A stretch of 64,000 nt of DNA from Acinetobacter piscicola (GTDB lineage: Bacteria; Pseudomonadota; Gammaproteobacteria; Pseudomonadales; Moraxellaceae), in contig NZ_NIFO01000006.1 in the NCBI RefSeq assembly GCF_002233755.1, positions 1-64,000 of the forward strand. Direction: 5' to 3'. The notes beneath the pieces are model-generated. The model saw only the letters and a program-made list of their open reading frames with translations. It was not told the origin of the DNA and did no database searches. This document shows, piece after piece, positions 17,767 through 26,298 of the stretch (positions within the stretch are counted from its first letter, which is position 1; each line of letters opens with the position of its first letter). A program made the translations under genes and the position numbers.

Positions 17767-19038
17767 GTGAGTTTCGATCTCAGTGTATTTTCTAATAAAA
17801 ATATTATTCTCGCTGTTACTGGTGGTATTGCTGCTTATAAAAGTGCGATCCTCGTCCGTCGTCTAAAAGATTATGGCTTTAATGTCCGTGTGGTGATGAC
17901 CAAAGGCGCACAGGCTTTTATCACACCACTTACGTTTCAAGCTTTGTCTGGAAATTCAGTACATACTGAATTATTGGATACGGAAGCAGAAGCAGGAATG
18001 GGGCATATTGAATTAGCGCGTTGGGCGGATTTAATTCTCGTTGCTCCTGCAAGTTGTGACACGATTGCTAAGTTTGCAGCAGGTTTAGCAGATGATTTAC
18101 TCAGTACGTTATATCTAGCGACCAAAGCCCCTGTATGGGCCGCACCTGCGATGAACCAACAAATGTGGGCGGCCAAAGCAACACAACGTAATTTGAATAC
18201 ATTGGTTGAAGATGGTGTGCATGTGATCATGCCTGAAGCTGGTTCACAGGCGTGTGGTGATGTGGGTTTAGGGCGTATGCCTGAACCTGAAGACTTGGCA
18301 GAACAGGTCAAAAATTATTTTCATCAAGCGCAGCGTGCGATTGCAGAAAAGTTTGGTTTACTTGCAGGCAAACGTGTGGTGATTACCGCAGGGCCGACAC
18401 GTGAAGCGATTGACCCTGTACGTTATATTTCAAACCATAGTACTGGTAAAATGGGATTTGCGATTGCTGCGGCCTGTTATAGTGCGGGTGCAAAAGTCAC
18501 ATTATTGGCTGGGCCAGTAAGCTTAGATACGCCGAATGGTGTACGCCGTATCAATGTATCATCTGCAATAAAAATGTTGGATGAAAGTATGCATCAGCTT
18601 GAAGAAGGCTGTGATATTTTCATTGCTACAGCAGCAGTGGCTGATTACCGTGTAGCAGAAGTTTCAGAGCATAAAATTAAAAAAGCTGGTGATGAACTGA
18701 ATGTTTCATTGGTTAAAAACCCTGATATTGTGGCGACCATTGCACAACAAGAAAAGCGTCCATTCATGGTTGGATTCGCTGCTGAAACCCGTAATGTTGA
18801 AGAATATGCTGCTGGAAAATTAGTTGCGAAAAAGCTAGATATGATCGCATGTAATGATGTTTCTCGTGCAGATATTGGCTTTGCATCGGATCAAAATGCG
18901 ATGACGGTTTTCTTTGCAGAGCAATACCAAATGGAAAAGCGTGACTTAGAAAAAGCCTCTAAGCAGGATATTGCACAACAATTGGTAGAAGCGATTCATG
19001 ATGCTTTGCACCATGAGATTGAAACTAAAGTTAAGTAA
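17767..19038 (+). CDS. coaBC: Bifunctional phosphopantothenoylcysteine decarboxylase/synthetase
   Basis: 423 residues. GTG start with AGGTGG upstream. The N-terminal CoaC flavodomain (ILAVTGGIAAYKSA, then the substrate segment APAMNQQMW and the active-site Cys in SQACGDVG) is followed from ~residue 200 by the CoaB synthetase, with ITAGPTREAIDPVRYISN and NPDIV. It carries out steps two and three of CoA synthesis from 4'-phosphopantothenate. Divergent from radC; a palindromic terminator follows. Confidence 0.96.
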   Translation: MSFDLSVFSNKNIILAVTGGIAAYKSAILVRRLKDYGFNVRVVMTKGAQAFITPLTFQALSGNSVHTELLDTEAEAGMGHIELARWADLILVAPASCDTIAKFAAGLADDLLSTLYLATKAPVWAAPAMNQQMWAAKATQRNLNTLVEDGVHVIMPEAGSQACGDVGLGRMPEPEDLAEQVKNYFHQAQRAIAEKFGLLAGKRVVITAGPTREAIDPVRYISNHSTGKMGFAIAAACYSAGAKVTLLAGPVSLDTPNGVRRINVSSAIKMLDESMHQLEEGCDIFIATAAVADYRVAEVSEHKIKKAGDELNVSLVKNPDIVATIAQQEKRPFMVGFAAETRNVEEYAAGKLVAKKLDMIACNDVSRADIGFASDQNAMTVFFAEQYQMEKRDLEKASKQDIAQQLVEAIHDALHHEIETKVK

Positions 19039-19039
19039 T

Positions 19040-19068
19040 GAAAATGCAACGAATTCGTTGCATTTTTT
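19040..19068 (+). terminator. Terminator after coaBC
   Basis: Perfect palindrome AAATGCAACGAATTCGTTGC continuing to CATTTTTT; a 13-pair arm with an essentially loop-less centre, ending in T6. Confidence 0.85.
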
Positions 19069-19163
19069 ATTTGCTATTCTTTACTGTTTTAAACTATGTT
19101 TAACATTGAAAATGGATAATAAACCGTAATCTACAATAGCCACAGTTTTAAAGGATGATCACG

Positions 19164-19538
19164 ATGATCAAAAAAACTTTAGCCACCGTTATGCTCGTTT
19201 CTGCATTCACATTGAGTTCAATGAGTTTTGCAGCAGACTTAGAACAGAACATGAAAACACTTGCTAAAAATTATAAAGCATTCAATCAAACCACAAATGC
19301 GGCAGATGCCAATAAAGCTTTGGACAATATGCGTGCTGCTGCAACAGATGCCAAAAAAGTTAAGTTGAAAGGCCGTGGCGATGCAAGCGCGCCAACATCA
19401 ACGCAATTATTTGATCAACTGATTGCGCAAATTGACAAAACTCAAGCTTTGGTGAAAGGCGGTCATTTAGATCATGCCAAAATGGAAGGCAAAAAACTTG
19501 CTGACATTCGTGATCAAGGACATAAGCTTTATCATTAA
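19164..19538 (+). CDS. Periplasmic cytochrome b562 family protein
   Basis: 124 residues from the ATG at 19164, which has AAAGGA eight bases upstream; the ATG at 19155 overlaps that site and is rejected. The signal peptide ends ...MSFA before ADLEQNMKTL. The mature protein keeps Met7 (ADLEQNM) and a C-terminal His (DQGHKLYH), which match the axial haem ligands of E. coli cytochrome b562 (Met7, His102). It is a four-helix-bundle periplasmic haem protein. Some homologues lack haem, but here both ligand positions look occupied. Stand-alone gene. Confidence 0.85.
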   Translation: MIKKTLATVMLVSAFTLSSMSFAADLEQNMKTLAKNYKAFNQTTNAADANKALDNMRAAATDAKKVKLKGRGDASAPTSTQLFDQLIAQIDKTQALVKGGHLDHAKMEGKKLADIRDQGHKLYH

Positions 19539-19548
19539 TAAATTCATC

Positions 19549-19596
19549 AAGACTAGAAATGATTAAGACTAGAAATAATCAAGACCAGAAATAATC
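19549..19596. repeat. Three tandem copies of a 16-bp unit
   Basis: Three head-to-tail units at 19549-19564, 19565-19580 and 19581-19596 with consensus AAGACYAGAAATRATY, differing by one to three bases. They sit between the cytochrome stop codon and its terminator and are not in a reading frame of either neighbour. Confidence 0.9.
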
Positions 19597-19597
19597 A

Positions 19598-19630
19598 AAA
19601 CCGTTAGTGTTTATCACTAGCGGTTTTTTT
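19598..19630 (+). terminator. Terminator after the cytochrome b562 gene
   Basis: Twelve-pair stem AAACCGTTAGTG with CACTAGCGGTTT (one G-T wobble), loop TTTAT, then T run. Confidence 0.88.
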
Positions 19631-19729
19631 AGATTCACTTTTAATAATGAAGATATTTAAACTGAGCATGATTTGGATTTTCTCTATAACTGTCTATTGC
19701 TAAAGTAATATGAGTAGAAGGAGGGAAAT

Positions 19730-20566
19730 GTGATGCAACAGCATAAACAATTTGAACGTATAGCTCAGGCAATTGAATACATTAAGAAAAATTTTAAAGA
19801 TCAGCCTAATTTAGATGAAGTGGCTGCACATGTTCATTTAAGTCCTGCACATTTTCAACGCTTATTTACTGAATGGGCAGGAACAAGTCCGAAGAAATTT
19901 TTGCAATATATCAGTTTGGAACATGCAAAAAGTATTCTCAAACAAGATCAAAGTGTGTTGGATGCAACCTTTGAAACAGGGTTGTCTAGTACCAGCCGTT
20001 TGCATGATTTATTTATTCAAATTGAGGGGATGACACCTGCTGAATATAAAAATGGCGGGGAAAATTTAACAATCAATTATCAATATGTTGAAACGTTTTT
20101 TGGTGAAGCGATTATTGCCTCAACAACAAAGGGTATATGTTTTATGGCATTTATTGAAAATAGAATGGATGCTTATGCAGCACTGATCGAGCAATTCCCC
20201 AATGCTGAATTTATTTGGCAGTCAGATGACTTGCAACAAAATGCTTTAGAAATATTTTCATCAAAACCTTTGAATTTACCCCAAATTAAATTGCATTTAA
20301 AAGGTACTGATTTTCAGCTGAAAGTGTGGGAATGTTTACTCAAAATTCCCATGGGAAAACTTTCAAATTATGGTGAAATTGCAAAACATATAGAAACACC
20401 TAAAGCATCAAGAGCTGTAGGAACAGCCATTGGCAATAATCCAGTCGCATTCTTGATCCCATGCCATCGTGTGATTCAATCTACGGGTGTTTTTGGTGCA
20501 TATCACTGGGGCAAAACTCGCAAAATGGCCATGATTGGTTGGGAAGCAGGGCATTGTTATGAATAA
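19730..20566 (+). CDS. ada: Ada-like AraC-type regulator/O6-methylguanine-DNA methyltransferase
   Basis: 278 residues; start GTG at 19730 or the adjacent ATG at 19733, both downstream of GAAGGAGGG. Residues ~10-105 are an AraC-type double helix-turn-helix (LDEVAAHVHLSPAHFQRLF). Residues ~115-275 are the methyltransferase domain with the suicide acceptor PCHRVIQ near residue 245 and the DNA-reading helix SRAVGTAIGNNP. The N-terminal Cys-zinc phosphotriester domain that makes E. coli Ada a methylation sensor is absent, so activation must differ or the protein may act mainly in repair. It overlaps alkB by eight bases, indicating one alkylation-damage operon. Confidence 0.92.
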   Translation: MMQQHKQFERIAQAIEYIKKNFKDQPNLDEVAAHVHLSPAHFQRLFTEWAGTSPKKFLQYISLEHAKSILKQDQSVLDATFETGLSSTSRLHDLFIQIEGMTPAEYKNGGENLTINYQYVETFFGEAIIASTTKGICFMAFIENRMDAYAALIEQFPNAEFIWQSDDLQQNALEIFSSKPLNLPQIKLHLKGTDFQLKVWECLLKIPMGKLSNYGEIAKHIETPKASRAVGTAIGNNPVAFLIPCHRVIQSTGVFGAYHWGKTRKMAMIGWEAGHCYE

Positions 20567-21203
20567 ATCTGAACAAAAATCACCGCAGATACATTTAGAT
20601 TTAGGAAATTCTCAAATCCACGTAAATGCAAATCTGTTACCCCAAGACGGTACGGTGAATTATTACGGTAAAATTTTTGATGAGCACACTGCCAATTATT
20701 ATCTAGAACGATTATTGATGACTATTGCATGGCAACATGATCAAGCTATTATTTTTGGAAAAACGATAACAACGAAAAGAAAAGTGGCTTGGTATGGCGA
20801 TCAAGCATTTGAATACACTTATTCGAATATTCAAAGATATGCATTAGTTTGGACAGAAGAATTATTAAAACTTAAAGCGATCGTTGAACAAAAAACCGGT
20901 GAAAGTTTTAACTCATGTCTACTCAATCTTTATCATACGGGTGCAGAAGGTATGGCTTGGCATAGTGATGGGGAAATAGATTTAAAAAAGAATGGTGCAA
21001 TTGCTTCATTGAGTTTTGGTGCAGAACGTAAGTTTTCTTTTAAACATAAGCAGACTCAGGAAAAAGTTGATATTTTCTTAGAGCATGGCAGCCTATTGGT
21101 CATGAAAGATGTGACTCAAACGTATTGGTTGCATCGTTTAGCGCCAACAAAGAAGGTATTTAGAGCACGTGTTAACCTGACCTTCAGAACGATTATTGAG
21201 TAA
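20559..21203 (+). CDS. alkB: AlkB-type DNA dioxygenase
   Basis: 214 residues from the ATG at 20559, which overlaps the end of ada. It is a 2-oxoglutarate/Fe(II) dioxygenase with the HxD pair in WHSDGE near residue 133, the distal His in WLHRLAP near residue 194 and the 2-oxoglutarate-binding RARVNLTFR at the end. It removes methyl groups from 1-methyladenine and 3-methylcytosine in DNA. It is closest in layout to the short AlkB/ALKBH2-like form. Co-transcribed with ada by overlap. Confidence 0.92.
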   Translation: MNKSEQKSPQIHLDLGNSQIHVNANLLPQDGTVNYYGKIFDEHTANYYLERLLMTIAWQHDQAIIFGKTITTKRKVAWYGDQAFEYTYSNIQRYALVWTEELLKLKAIVEQKTGESFNSCLLNLYHTGAEGMAWHSDGEIDLKKNGAIASLSFGAERKFSFKHKQTQEKVDIFLEHGSLLVMKDVTQTYWLHRLAPTKKVFRARVNLTFRTIIE

Positions 21204-21263
21204 AGTAATACGAGATGCATTCACGATTTCACACTGAAATTTAGAACGCTTTCCATACGTAAT

Positions 21264-21290
21264 AAAAAAGACCGCATAAAGCGGTCTTTT
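21264..21290. terminator. Bidirectional terminator between alkB and secB
   Basis: AAAAAGACCGC-ATAAA-GCGGTCTTTT: a symmetrical stem with A and T flanks, placed between two convergent genes. Confidence 0.88.
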
Positions 21291-21322
21291 CAAACTTAAA
21301 ATCTAATTGAGAATCAGAGAAA

Positions 21323-21781
21323 TTAAGCTTGACCTTCAGCAGCAGCGGCCTGAGCACGCTCCATATTTGCTTCGAACTCTGCATCAAAATTGATTGGAGT
21401 AAGTAGCAATTGAGGGAAACTACCTTTAGTCACAAGTTCATTCACCGCTTCACGAAGGAAAGGGAATAAAATATTTGGACAATATGCACCTAAAATGTAA
21501 GGAAGGCGATCTTCTTCAATGCCATCAATCAAGAAAATACCTGCTTGAGTTACATCTACGATAAATGCTGTATCGCCTGCGTTATTCGCTTGAACAACAA
21601 CTTTTAATGATACTTCGAAATGAGTATCATCAATTTTTTCAGCAGCAGATGACAAGTTGATATTCAACTCAGGTTGCCATTCTTTTGTAAAAACTTGAGC
21701 CCCAGGCACTTCAAAAGATAAATCTTTAGCGTAAATACGTTCTAAAGCAAGTTGTGGTTGAGCTTGTTGTTCTTCACTCAT
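21323..21781 (-). CDS. secB: Protein-export chaperone SecB
   Basis: 152 residues. The family segments [15 protein letters not shown] and [19 protein letters not shown] are clear, and [23 protein letters not shown] forms the conserved second half (quoted here as the CPNILFPF and SFPQLLL landmarks). SecB tetramers hold preproteins unfolded and deliver them to SecA. Last gene of the rhodanese-grxC-secB run. Confidence 0.96.
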   Translation of the reverse strand: MSEEQQAQPQLALERIYAKDLSFEVPGAQVFTKEWQPELNINLSSAAEKIDDTHFEVSLKVVVQANNAGDTAFIVDVTQAGIFLIDGIEEDRLPYILGAYCPNILFPFLREAVNELVTKGSFPQLLLTPINFDAEFEANMERAQAAAAEGQA

Positions 21782-21807
21782 TATTTATTCCTTCAATTTT
21801 TCGTGTG

Positions 21808-22065
21808 TTAACCAAGTAATTCGTCGAGTTTGCCATCTTTTTCTAAAGCATAAAGCTGGTCAAAACCGCCAATAAACTGATCATTGATAAAAATTTGTGG
21901 CACTGTACGGTGTCGGGTTTTTTGCATAAGCTCAACCTTCACTTCTGGCGCTTCTTCATCTAGATTGATTTCGGTAAAAGTAACACCTTTACGCTCAAGT
22001 AGAGATTTTGCACGTACGCAATATGGGCAGAAAGTTGTTGAATAAACTTTTACTTCAGCGGTCAT
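21808..22065 (-). CDS. grxC: Glutaredoxin 3
   Basis: 85 residues, the normal GrxC size. Dithiol active site CPYC near residue 12, the cis-Pro segment HRTVPQIFI, and the GSH-binding GGFDQLYAL. Glutathione-dependent disulfide reductase of the cytoplasm. Lies between the rhodanese gene and secB on the same strand, a grouping shared with many gammaproteobacteria. Confidence 0.95.
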   Translation of the reverse strand: MTAEVKVYSTTFCPYCVRAKSLLERKGVTFTEINLDEEAPEVKVELMQKTRHRTVPQIFINDQFIGGFDQLYALEKDGKLDELLG

Positions 22066-22081
22066 GTTGAACTCCTTTCGC

Positions 22082-22492
22082 TTATTTCTTAGCTTTAACT
22101 AATGGCAAGCCTTGAGCTTTCCAATTACTAATACCACCATCAAGACGATAACTATCTGCATGACCGACCTGTTGTAATGCTGTACCTGCAACTTGACCTA
22201 AGTTACAGATATACACGATTGGACGATCCGCAGCTTTTAACTCTTCAATATGACTTGAAATTTGGCTATATGGAATATTACGGCTACCACTGATATGTCC
22301 TTCACGGAAATCCTTAGCATCACGCAAATCTACAAGCATGGCATTTTTAGCTTTCACTAAAATACCCAATGATTGTGGTGAAATTTTACGACCATTACGT
22401 TGTCCTTCAAAAATAAAGAACAAGGCAACAAGTACCCCTAAAATACCAAACAAGAAGGGGTGATTCCCCATAAACTCAAACCAGCGTTCCAC
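22082..22492 (-). CDS. Membrane-anchored rhodanese-like protein
   Basis: 136 residues. A single transmembrane segment at residues ~13-28 (FLFGILGVLVALFFIF) anchors a rhodanese domain that starts MLVDLRDAKDFREGHISGS. The active-site loop YICNLGQVAG has the Cys. This matches the YibN type found upstream of grxC-secB. The orientation places the rhodanese domain probably on the cytoplasmic face; the sulfur acceptor is unknown. Confidence 0.88.
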   Translation of the reverse strand: MERWFEFMGNHPFLFGILGVLVALFFIFEGQRNGRKISPQSLGILVKAKNAMLVDLRDAKDFREGHISGSRNIPYSQISSHIEELKAADRPIVYICNLGQVAGTALQQVGHADSYRLDGGISNWKAQGLPLVKAKK

Positions 22493-22583
22493 AAGTCACC
22501 TAATTACAATCAAAAATTGTGTCGAGTATAGCGTATATATATGGTGATCAAAATCACCGCTTCAAGGTTAGTTTTAAAGAAAT

Positions 22584-23642
22584 TTAACTTTTTTGTTGCG
22601 CATCAGTGATTTCTTCAATTAAGCGCAAATAACTTTCTAGTCGTCTGGCTAAAACCTCACCATTTTCTACAGCAGCTTTAACTGCACACTGTTTCTCATG
22701 GGTATGGGTGCAATTTCTGTATTGGCAATGTCCCAAGAAATTGCCAATATCGGGGAATCCAGCATCAATTTTTTCTAAATCTAAATGCCAAAGTCCAAAT
22801 TCACGAATTCCTGGAGAATCAATCAAAGCACCATTTTCCCCAAAACGAATTAAACGTGTTGAAGTTGTTGTATGTTGCCCTAATGCCGAATTTTCCGAAA
22901 TAATATTGGTTTTTTGCGCTGCATCGGGAACAATAATGTTAATTAATGAGCTTTTACCCACACCTGACTGACCGACAAAGGCAACGGTTTCATTATCTAG
23001 ACGTTGTGCCAATTCACTCAGATCACCTTCAGCTTGTGTGATTAAAACTTCATAGCCTAAGTTTTGATATTCTTTCAGCAAATCTAAGATTGGGTCATTT
23101 TCTTTGAGTAAATCAGATTTATTCAATACCAATAACACAGGGATATCAGCTTCTGCACATGCCACTAAATAGCGGTCAATTAAAGTCGGCGCAGGTTCAG
23201 GTAAAGCAGCAAAAACAATAACAATGAGGCTAATATTGGCAGCGACAGGTTTGACTTTATGATAACGGTCAGGTCGAGTCAAAAGAGATGTACGTGGGTG
23301 AATGGCTGTGATAATCCCTAAACCCGTATTTGGGTCAGCTTGCCATTTGACTTTATCACCTGTTACCAATAACTCTAAGTTGGTTCGCGTATGACAACGC
23401 CATACACTGCCTATTTCAATCGGTTTCCAAAAAGGCTCAGGTTCGCCAGTTTTGACTTGAGGTTTTTCAGGATGATGACTTGGAGTTGAAAGCGCTTGTA
23501 TTTCGAGTTGTCGCCCATAATGTTGAACAACAAGACCTTCAAGATCGTTAGACGTATCGATTTCTTCTTGGCGTGTTTTGTGTTGTTTCTGAATGCGACG
23601 TTGTTGCTGTTCAGTTAAACGACGTTTACGAATTAAAGCCAT
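22584..23642 (-). CDS. rsgA: Ribosome small-subunit biogenesis GTPase RsgA
   Basis: 352 residues. It has an N-terminal OB-fold after a basic extension (ALIRKRRLTEQQQRR), then a circularly permuted GTPase in which the G4 motif LNKSD precedes the P-loop GQSGVGKSSL and the DSPGIREFG switch. The C-terminal zinc finger has C-QYRN-C-THTH-EKQC ligands. It checks 30S maturation late in assembly. Divergent from orn, as in E. coli. Confidence 0.95.
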   Translation of the reverse strand: MALIRKRRLTEQQQRRIQKQHKTRQEEIDTSNDLEGLVVQHYGRQLEIQALSTPSHHPEKPQVKTGEPEPFWKPIEIGSVWRCHTRTNLELLVTGDKVKWQADPNTGLGIITAIHPRTSLLTRPDRYHKVKPVAANISLIVIVFAALPEPAPTLIDRYLVACAEADIPVLLVLNKSDLLKENDPILDLLKEYQNLGYEVLITQAEGDLSELAQRLDNETVAFVGQSGVGKSSLINIIVPDAAQKTNIISENSALGQHTTTSTRLIRFGENGALIDSPGIREFGLWHLDLEKIDAGFPDIGNFLGHCQYRNCTHTHEKQCAVKAAVENGEVLARRLESYLRLIEEITDAQQKS

Positions 23643-23764
23643 TCATATCCTAAAAAACCATGCATATTGAAAGGCAAAAATAACATGATGGGCGAATGAA
23701 TTACAGCGAAGATGCTAGAAATTTGCTACTATTCTTATTTTCTAACCTAATAAGATTGCATTAT

Positions 23765-24322
23765 ATGAGCAGCACCGCTGATACTCGCCTGATTTGGATC
23801 GACCTTGAAATGACAGGTCTGGATACAGATAACGATAAGATTATCGAGATTGCAACCATTGTAACCGATGATCATTTGAATATCTTAGCGGAAGGCCCTG
23901 TGCTCGCAGTGCATCAGTCTGATTTAATTTTAAATGCAATGGATGAATGGAACACCAAACAACATGGTCAATCGGGTTTGATTGAACGTGTACGCCGTAG
24001 CAAACTTACAGCGCAAGATGCGGAACAGCAAACCCTAGAGTTCTTGAAAAAGTGGGTAAATCCTAAAACTTCACCGATGTGTGGTAACTCGATTTGCCAA
24101 GACCGCCGTTTTATGCATCGCTTAATGCCTGAGCTTGAGCAATTTTTCCATTATCGTAATCTAGACGTTTCTTCTGTAAAAGAGTTGGCAAAACGCTGGC
24201 GTCCAGAAATTATGAGTGGTTTAAAGAAAAATGCTTCGCATTTGGCGATGGATGATATTCGTGATTCGATTGCTGAGCTTAAATATTATCGTCAGTACTT
24301 CTTTATTACCAATCAAGATTGA
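23765..24322 (+). CDS. orn: Oligoribonuclease
   Basis: 185 residues from the ATG at 23765; the upstream in-frame extension lacks family similarity. DEDDh exonuclease motifs: [11 protein letters not shown] at the start, [12 protein letters not shown] in the middle, and [11 protein letters not shown] with the catalytic His/Asp near the end. It degrades dinucleotides to mononucleotides, including pGpG from cyclic-di-GMP turnover. Divergent from rsgA; terminator follows. Confidence 0.96.
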   Translation: MSSTADTRLIWIDLEMTGLDTDNDKIIEIATIVTDDHLNILAEGPVLAVHQSDLILNAMDEWNTKQHGQSGLIERVRRSKLTAQDAEQQTLEFLKKWVNPKTSPMCGNSICQDRRFMHRLMPELEQFFHYRNLDVSSVKELAKRWRPEIMSGLKKNASHLAMDDIRDSIAELKYYRQYFFITNQD

Positions 24323-24365
24323 TAGTTAACCTTTTAGTTATTTTTAAATGAATAATGTTCGTGCA

Positions 24366-24392
24366 TCAAGAGGCTGAATCAGCCTCTTTTTT
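24366..24392 (+). terminator. Terminator after orn
   Basis: AAGAGGCT-GAATC-AGCCTCTTTTTT: eight-pair stem plus T run. Confidence 0.88.
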
Positions 24393-24538
24393 AACCACTT
24401 TTCATTTTGAGTTTTTAAGTTATACTTATCCTAATGATCTTCGATGATGCGTTACAAAAAATAGCAAGCAATTCAAATTGTTTGCAATAAAACGTTTTAA
24501 TATTCTTTTATATTTGAATTATTACAAAGAGAGTGACT

Positions 24539-25273
24539 ATGCAAAGTAATAACCCAATTTTAACGCGTGCGGAAACGTATGCAGATTATGCAGAACCTAT
24601 GACTGTACAAGGTGCAATCCAAAAATCAGTTTTGTTAACTGTGATTGCCGCTGTACTGGGTTTGGGTATTTTTTTCTATAGCTTTAGTACTTTAAATATT
24701 GGTATTGCATACGCTGCTGCAATGGTTGGTGCAATTGGTGGTCTTATTCTCGCGTTAATTACCACATTTAAACCGAATACCGCACCTGTTTTAGCAATCC
24801 CTTATGCATTTTTTGAAGGTGCTTTTTTGGGTGGCGTATCGGTTATTTTCCAAATGAAATTCCCTGGTGTGCCATTACAAGCACTTTTGGCAACCTTTGT
24901 AACAACCTTGGTGATGTTTGGTTTATACCGTTTTCAGATTATTCATGCGACTGAGAAATTCAAATCAGTTGTGATGTCTGCAACGATTGCGATTGCATTG
25001 GTTTTTGTGGTGCAATTTGTTATGCGTTTAGCCTTTGGTTCAAGTATTCCATTCATTTTTGAAAGTAACTGGTTAGGTCTTGGTTTTGCAGCATTTGTTG
25101 CTGTTATTGCTTCGCTTAATTTAATTCTTGATTTTGATTTGATTGAATCTGCTGCTGCGCAACGTGCGCCTAAAGCATTTGAATGGTTGTGTGGTATTGC
25201 GTTATTGGCAACTTTGGTTTGGATGTATTATTCATTCATGCGCTTATTTAGCTTACTTCAAGGTGATGATTAA
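24539..25273 (+). CDS. BI-1/YccA-type multi-spanning membrane protein
   Basis: 244 residues from the ATG at 24539 (AGAGAG five bases upstream; the GTG two codons earlier is less likely). About seven hydrophobic helices run from residue ~30 to the end, with a short charged N-terminal tail. The pair of late Asp residues in LILDFDLIE and the layout match the bacterial Bax-inhibitor-1-like (IPR010539-type) group, proposed pH-sensitive calcium leak channels. Monocistronic, with its own terminator. Confidence 0.82.
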   Translation: MQSNNPILTRAETYADYAEPMTVQGAIQKSVLLTVIAAVLGLGIFFYSFSTLNIGIAYAAAMVGAIGGLILALITTFKPNTAPVLAIPYAFFEGAFLGGVSVIFQMKFPGVPLQALLATFVTTLVMFGLYRFQIIHATEKFKSVVMSATIAIALVFVVQFVMRLAFGSSIPFIFESNWLGLGFAAFVAVIASLNLILDFDLIESAAAQRAPKAFEWLCGIALLATLVWMYYSFMRLFSLLQGDD

Positions 25274-25306
25274 TTTGATTTAATTCATTCCTGTGTAGGC
25301 TGTACC

Positions 25307-25336
25307 AAAAAATCACGCTCATGAGCGTGATTTTTT
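25307..25336 (+). terminator. Terminator after the BI-1 family gene
   Basis: Perfect palindrome AATCACGCTCATGAGCGTGA continuing into T6, preceded by A runs. Confidence 0.85.
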
Positions 25337-25433
25337 ATTATTTCGTAAACTTTCGAAAAAAGATGCATTATGCAATTTTGTTCTGCGCAAAGTCTTGGCA
25401 TTATGCATGCAAACATTATCAAGTGAGAATTTC

Positions 25434-26237
25434 ATGGCACAAGGACTATTGGCAGGTAAGCGCTTTTTAATTGCGGGCGTTGCGAGTAAATTATCCATTG
25501 CATTTGGTATTGCTCAGGCATTACACCGTGAAGGTGCAGAACTTGCATTTACTTATCCAAATGAAAAATTAAAAAAACGTGTTGATGAGTTTGCAGAACA
25601 ATTCGGTTCACAATTGGTATTTCCTTGTGATGTTGCAAATGATGCTGACATTGACAATGCTTTTGTTGAATTGGCAAAACACTGGGACGGTTTAGATGGT
25701 GTGGTGCACTCGATTGGTTTTGCACCAGCGCATACGCTTGATGGTGACTTTACTGATGTGACTGACCGTGAAGGTTTTAAAGTTGCACATGACATTAGCG
25801 CATATAGTTTTGTGGCAATGGCACGTGCTGCAAAACCGTTATTGCTTGTCCGTCAAGGTTGTTTACTGACGTTGACTTATCAAGGTTCTGAAACTGTAAT
25901 GCCAAACTATAATGTTATGGGCATGGCAAAAGCATCATTAGAAGCAGGTGTACGTTACTTAGCTTCAAGCCTTGGTGCTGAAGGGATTCGTGTCAATGCA
26001 ATTTCAGCAGGACCTATCCGTACTTTGGCTGCTTCAGGAATCAAATCATTCCGTAAAATGTTGGATGCTAATGAGAAAATTGCACCATTAAAACGTAATG
26101 TGACGATTGAAGATGTAGGGAATGCTGCATTATTCCTATGTTCACCGTGGGCAAATGGTATTACTGGCGAAATTCTTTATGTTGACGCTGGTTTCAATAC
26201 TGTAGGTATGAGCCAATCGATGATGGATAGTGAATAA
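25434..26237 (+). CDS. fabI: Enoyl-ACP reductase (NADH)
   Basis: 267 residues from the ATG at 25434; the longer in-frame start does not match the family. Short-chain dehydrogenase fold of FabI type: [16 protein letters not shown] nucleotide fold, HSIGFAP near residue 90, and the catalytic Tyr-x6-Lys in YNVMGMAK. It performs the last step of each fatty-acid elongation cycle and is the target of triclosan. Single gene with a terminator shared with the convergent efflux operon. Confidence 0.96.
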   Translation: MAQGLLAGKRFLIAGVASKLSIAFGIAQALHREGAELAFTYPNEKLKKRVDEFAEQFGSQLVFPCDVANDADIDNAFVELAKHWDGLDGVVHSIGFAPAHTLDGDFTDVTDREGFKVAHDISAYSFVAMARAAKPLLLVRQGCLLTLTYQGSETVMPNYNVMGMAKASLEAGVRYLASSLGAEGIRVNAISAGPIRTLAASGIKSFRKMLDANEKIAPLKRNVTIEDVGNAALFLCSPWANGITGEILYVDAGFNTVGMSQSMMDSE

Positions 26238-26267
26238 CTTTTTGTTCTCATTATTCTAAATGCTTTA

Positions 26268-26294
26268 TAAAAAGCCCTTTACAGGGCTTTTTTA
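26268..26294. terminator. Bidirectional terminator between fabI and the efflux operon
   Basis: AAAAAGCCCT-TTAC-AGGGCTTTTTT, a symmetrical hairpin between convergent transcription units. Confidence 0.88.
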
Positions 26295-26298
26295 AGTT

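Noticed and set aside
17937..18311. 124-codon minus-strand frame inside coaBC
   Set aside because: Shadow of coaBC codons; no independent features.
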